The notes under the pieces: model-generated | The model's input: the letters and a program-made list of their open reading frames with translations, nothing else | Told to the model about the DNA's origin: nothing | The model's database searches: none | Shown here: piece after piece, positions 62,877-64,000 of the stretch | Layout of the letters: every line of letters begins with the position of its first letter | Position numbering within the stretch: the first letter of the stretch is position 1 | Made by a program: the position numbers and the translations under genes | Source: Afipia sp. | GTDB taxonomy: Bacteria > Pseudomonadota > Alphaproteobacteria > Rhizobiales > Xanthobacteraceae | Direction: 5' to 3' | NCBI GenBank assembly: GCA_017308495.1 | Contig: JAFKES010000079.1 | Location: 62,001 to 126,000, forward strand | DNA: 64,000 nucleotides

Positions 62877-62979
62877 CCGAGGGGCTGTTCATGCGAGAGA
62901 GTGAGAGTGCGGGCCGGGTTGGCCGTGACGGGTTGAGGGCCGGAGGAAAGGCTTCCGGCGCCCGTCGCGGAGACCCGCG
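62877..62979 (+). promoter_or_regulatory. Purine-rich structured leader of ardC
   Basis: The 103-base leader is rich in GAG and GGG. It contains the hairpin GGGCCGGA (62937-62944) with TCCGG-CG-CCC (62954-62963), closed by about 9 bases and with a 2-base bulge. It ends GGAGACCCGCGATG, where GGAG is the ribosome site. The length and structure suggest post-transcriptional control, but this is inference. Confidence 0.4.
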
Positions 62980-63930
62980 ATGTCCAGACACTTTGAGCGT
63001 GCGCGCGCCGGCGGAAGCCGGGCAAGCCTTTACGATGAAATCACCGGCAAGATCATCGCCGAGCTGGAGGCAGGGCGTGTGCCTTGGGTTCAGCCCTGGG
63101 GGACCGCAGCGGCGAAGGCGCCGCTGGCCATGCCAAAGAACGCTTCGACCGGGCGCCAATATAGCGGCGTGAACGTCCTCATTCTCTGGGGCGCGGTGAT
63201 CGAGCATGAATTCACCGGCCAGAGCTGGCTGACCTTCCGCCAGGCGCTGTCGCTCGGCGGACACGTGCGCAAGGGCGAGCGCGGCACGACCGTCGTCTAT
63301 GCCGACCGCTTCATTCCCGATGACGAGAAGAAGCGCGCGGCGGAAACCGGCGAGGATGCGCAGGCGATTCCTTTCCTGAAGCGATTCACGGTCTTCAACA
63401 CTGACCAATGTGATGCGCTGTCCGAGGAAATCGCGACGGTCGCGCCGCCGCCGCTGTCCGGCATGATCGAGCCTCGCGTCGAGGCGCTGATCAGGGCGAC
63501 AGGCATCGACTTCCGCATCGGCGGCAATCGCGCCTTCTACGTCCCGTCGACGGACTATGTTCAAGTGCCGCCGCCGGCCGCGTATTTTCAGCCGATCGAT
63601 TGGCACCGCACGGCCCTGCACGAGCTCGGTCATGCGAGCGGTCACCCCTCGCGATTGAACCGGGATCTCTCGGGCGCTCACGGTTCGAAGAAATACGCCT
63701 TCGAAGAATTGATCGCGGAGCTCTGCGCCGCGTTTTCGTGTGCATCCCTCGGCATCGTGCCGACCGTTCGGCACGCCGACTATATCGGTTCCTGGCTGGA
63801 GGTATTGCGCGAAGACAATCGCGCCATCGTTCGCGCTGCATCACAAGCCAGCAAGGCGGCCGACTATATCCTCGACTTCCTCCCGGATGAAGACGCGCCA
63901 GTCCAATCTGTCGAGGGGAGGGCGGCATGA
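62980..63930 (+). CDS. ardC: ArdC-type antirestriction protein with zincin domain
   Basis: The 316-residue protein has an N-terminal ssDNA-binding domain (SLYDEITGKIIAELEAGRVP followed by WVQPW, then ASTGRQYSGVNVLILW and WLTFRQALSLGGHVRKGERG). The C-terminal metallopeptidase has HELGH at 214-218 (DWHRTALHELGHASGHPSRL) with FEELIAELCAAF supplying the third ligand. ArdC coats incoming single-stranded DNA and protects it from host restriction during conjugation. Its stop overlaps the next ATG. Confidence 0.93.
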   Translation: MSRHFERARAGGSRASLYDEITGKIIAELEAGRVPWVQPWGTAAAKAPLAMPKNASTGRQYSGVNVLILWGAVIEHEFTGQSWLTFRQALSLGGHVRKGERGTTVVYADRFIPDDEKKRAAETGEDAQAIPFLKRFTVFNTDQCDALSEEIATVAPPPLSGMIEPRVEALIRATGIDFRIGGNRAFYVPSTDYVQVPPPAAYFQPIDWHRTALHELGHASGHPSRLNRDLSGAHGSKKYAFEELIAELCAAFSCASLGIVPTVRHADYIGSWLEVLREDNRAIVRAASQASKAADYILDFLPDEDAPVQSVEGRAA

Positions 63931-64000
63931 TTCTCCTGACCCCAGAGCAGCGCGAACGGCTCCTTTGCAATGGCCGCCGGCAGGGTCTCGATCATGTGCC
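63927..64000 (+). CDS. DUF2958 protein, 5' part
   Basis: The frame starts MILLTPEQRERLLCNGRRQG and runs off the right edge. The first ten residues are the typical DUF2958 opening. It overlaps the ardC stop (ATGA). DUF2958 is another frequent member of this plasmid backbone, of unknown function. Confidence 0.7.
   Translation, partial: MILLTPEQRERLLCNGRRQGLDHV

Noticed and set aside
1..64000. CRISPR arrays, tRNA and rRNA genes
   Set aside because: No regularly spaced repeats of 25-40 bases and no cloverleaf or rRNA motifs were seen on reading through; a covariance-model scan was not possible here.

Overview
The window reads as the accessory part of an alphaproteobacterial (Hyphomicrobiales) replicon: a plasmid or an integrated conjugative element. 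Evidence for this: codon use is GC-rich throughout; plasmid-type genes occur at both ends (tyrosine recombinase, DUF1403, ScpB-like and DnaB-like genes on the left; DUF736, DUF3991/Toprim, ArdC and DUF2958 genes on the right); there is a Ti-type TraA/TraCD transfer locus with an oriT-like site; and two near-perfect Irr-type iron control elements precede an iron-export operon. No rRNA, tRNA or CRISPR array was seen. Species cannot be named from the sequence alone.

Layout. 0-7 kb: partial integrase, a TacAT-type toxin-antitoxin pair, DUF1403-ScpB, a replicative helicase, and an Xre/RES toxin-antitoxin pair. 7-11 kb: small genes of unclear role, a TonB interrupted by a Trp-to-stop change, DUF3016, a frame-broken flavin-oxidase-like gene, and DUF1971. 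11-13.6 kb: a scrambled zone with AbiE toxin-antitoxin remnants, strong inverted-repeat operators, and an imuA-dnaE2 mutasome cassette reduced to fragments. 13.8-20.4 kb: cytochrome b561, an EF-hand protein, a broken nucleoside phosphorylase, a chromate/EamA exporter pair, and a complete arsR-arsC-acr3-arsH operon. 20.5-31 kb: a heavy-metal RND system, EF-hand and Met-rich periplasmic proteins and a CPH-type copper ATPase, separated by decayed IS, PPK2 and small Cys-rich genes. 31.6-36.4 kb: a compact five-gene operon (Tat-exported SQR-like flavoprotein, DUF5368, HlyD adaptor, MacB-like permease, ATPase). 36.4-41 kb: a second scrambled zone parallel to the first (same unknown gene, a RES/Xre pair, same operator type, second imuA-dnaE2 remnant). 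41-48 kb: Rrf2 regulator and a two-component system next to PepSY, two COG4705 paralogues, DedA and a truncated PAP2 phosphatase. 48-49 kb: relaxase stub, oriT and a TraC-TraD fusion. 49-56 kb: CzcC-CzcA-type efflux without an adaptor, divergent from its own two-component system. 56-59 kb: Irr-box, VIT transporter and P1B-4 ATPase. 59-61 kb: decayed b561, IS630 and a duplicate ABC ATPase. 61-64 kb: plasmid backbone.

The common theme is metal and oxidative stress export (As, Cr, Cu/Ag, Zn/Co/Cd-type, Fe). These genes sit in a mosaic with many deletion junctions. Two duplicated blocks, both in direct orientation and about 26-29 kb apart, could mediate loss of the metal genes between them. Several single-base frameshifts lie in short homopolymers, so some pseudogene calls could be sequencing errors.
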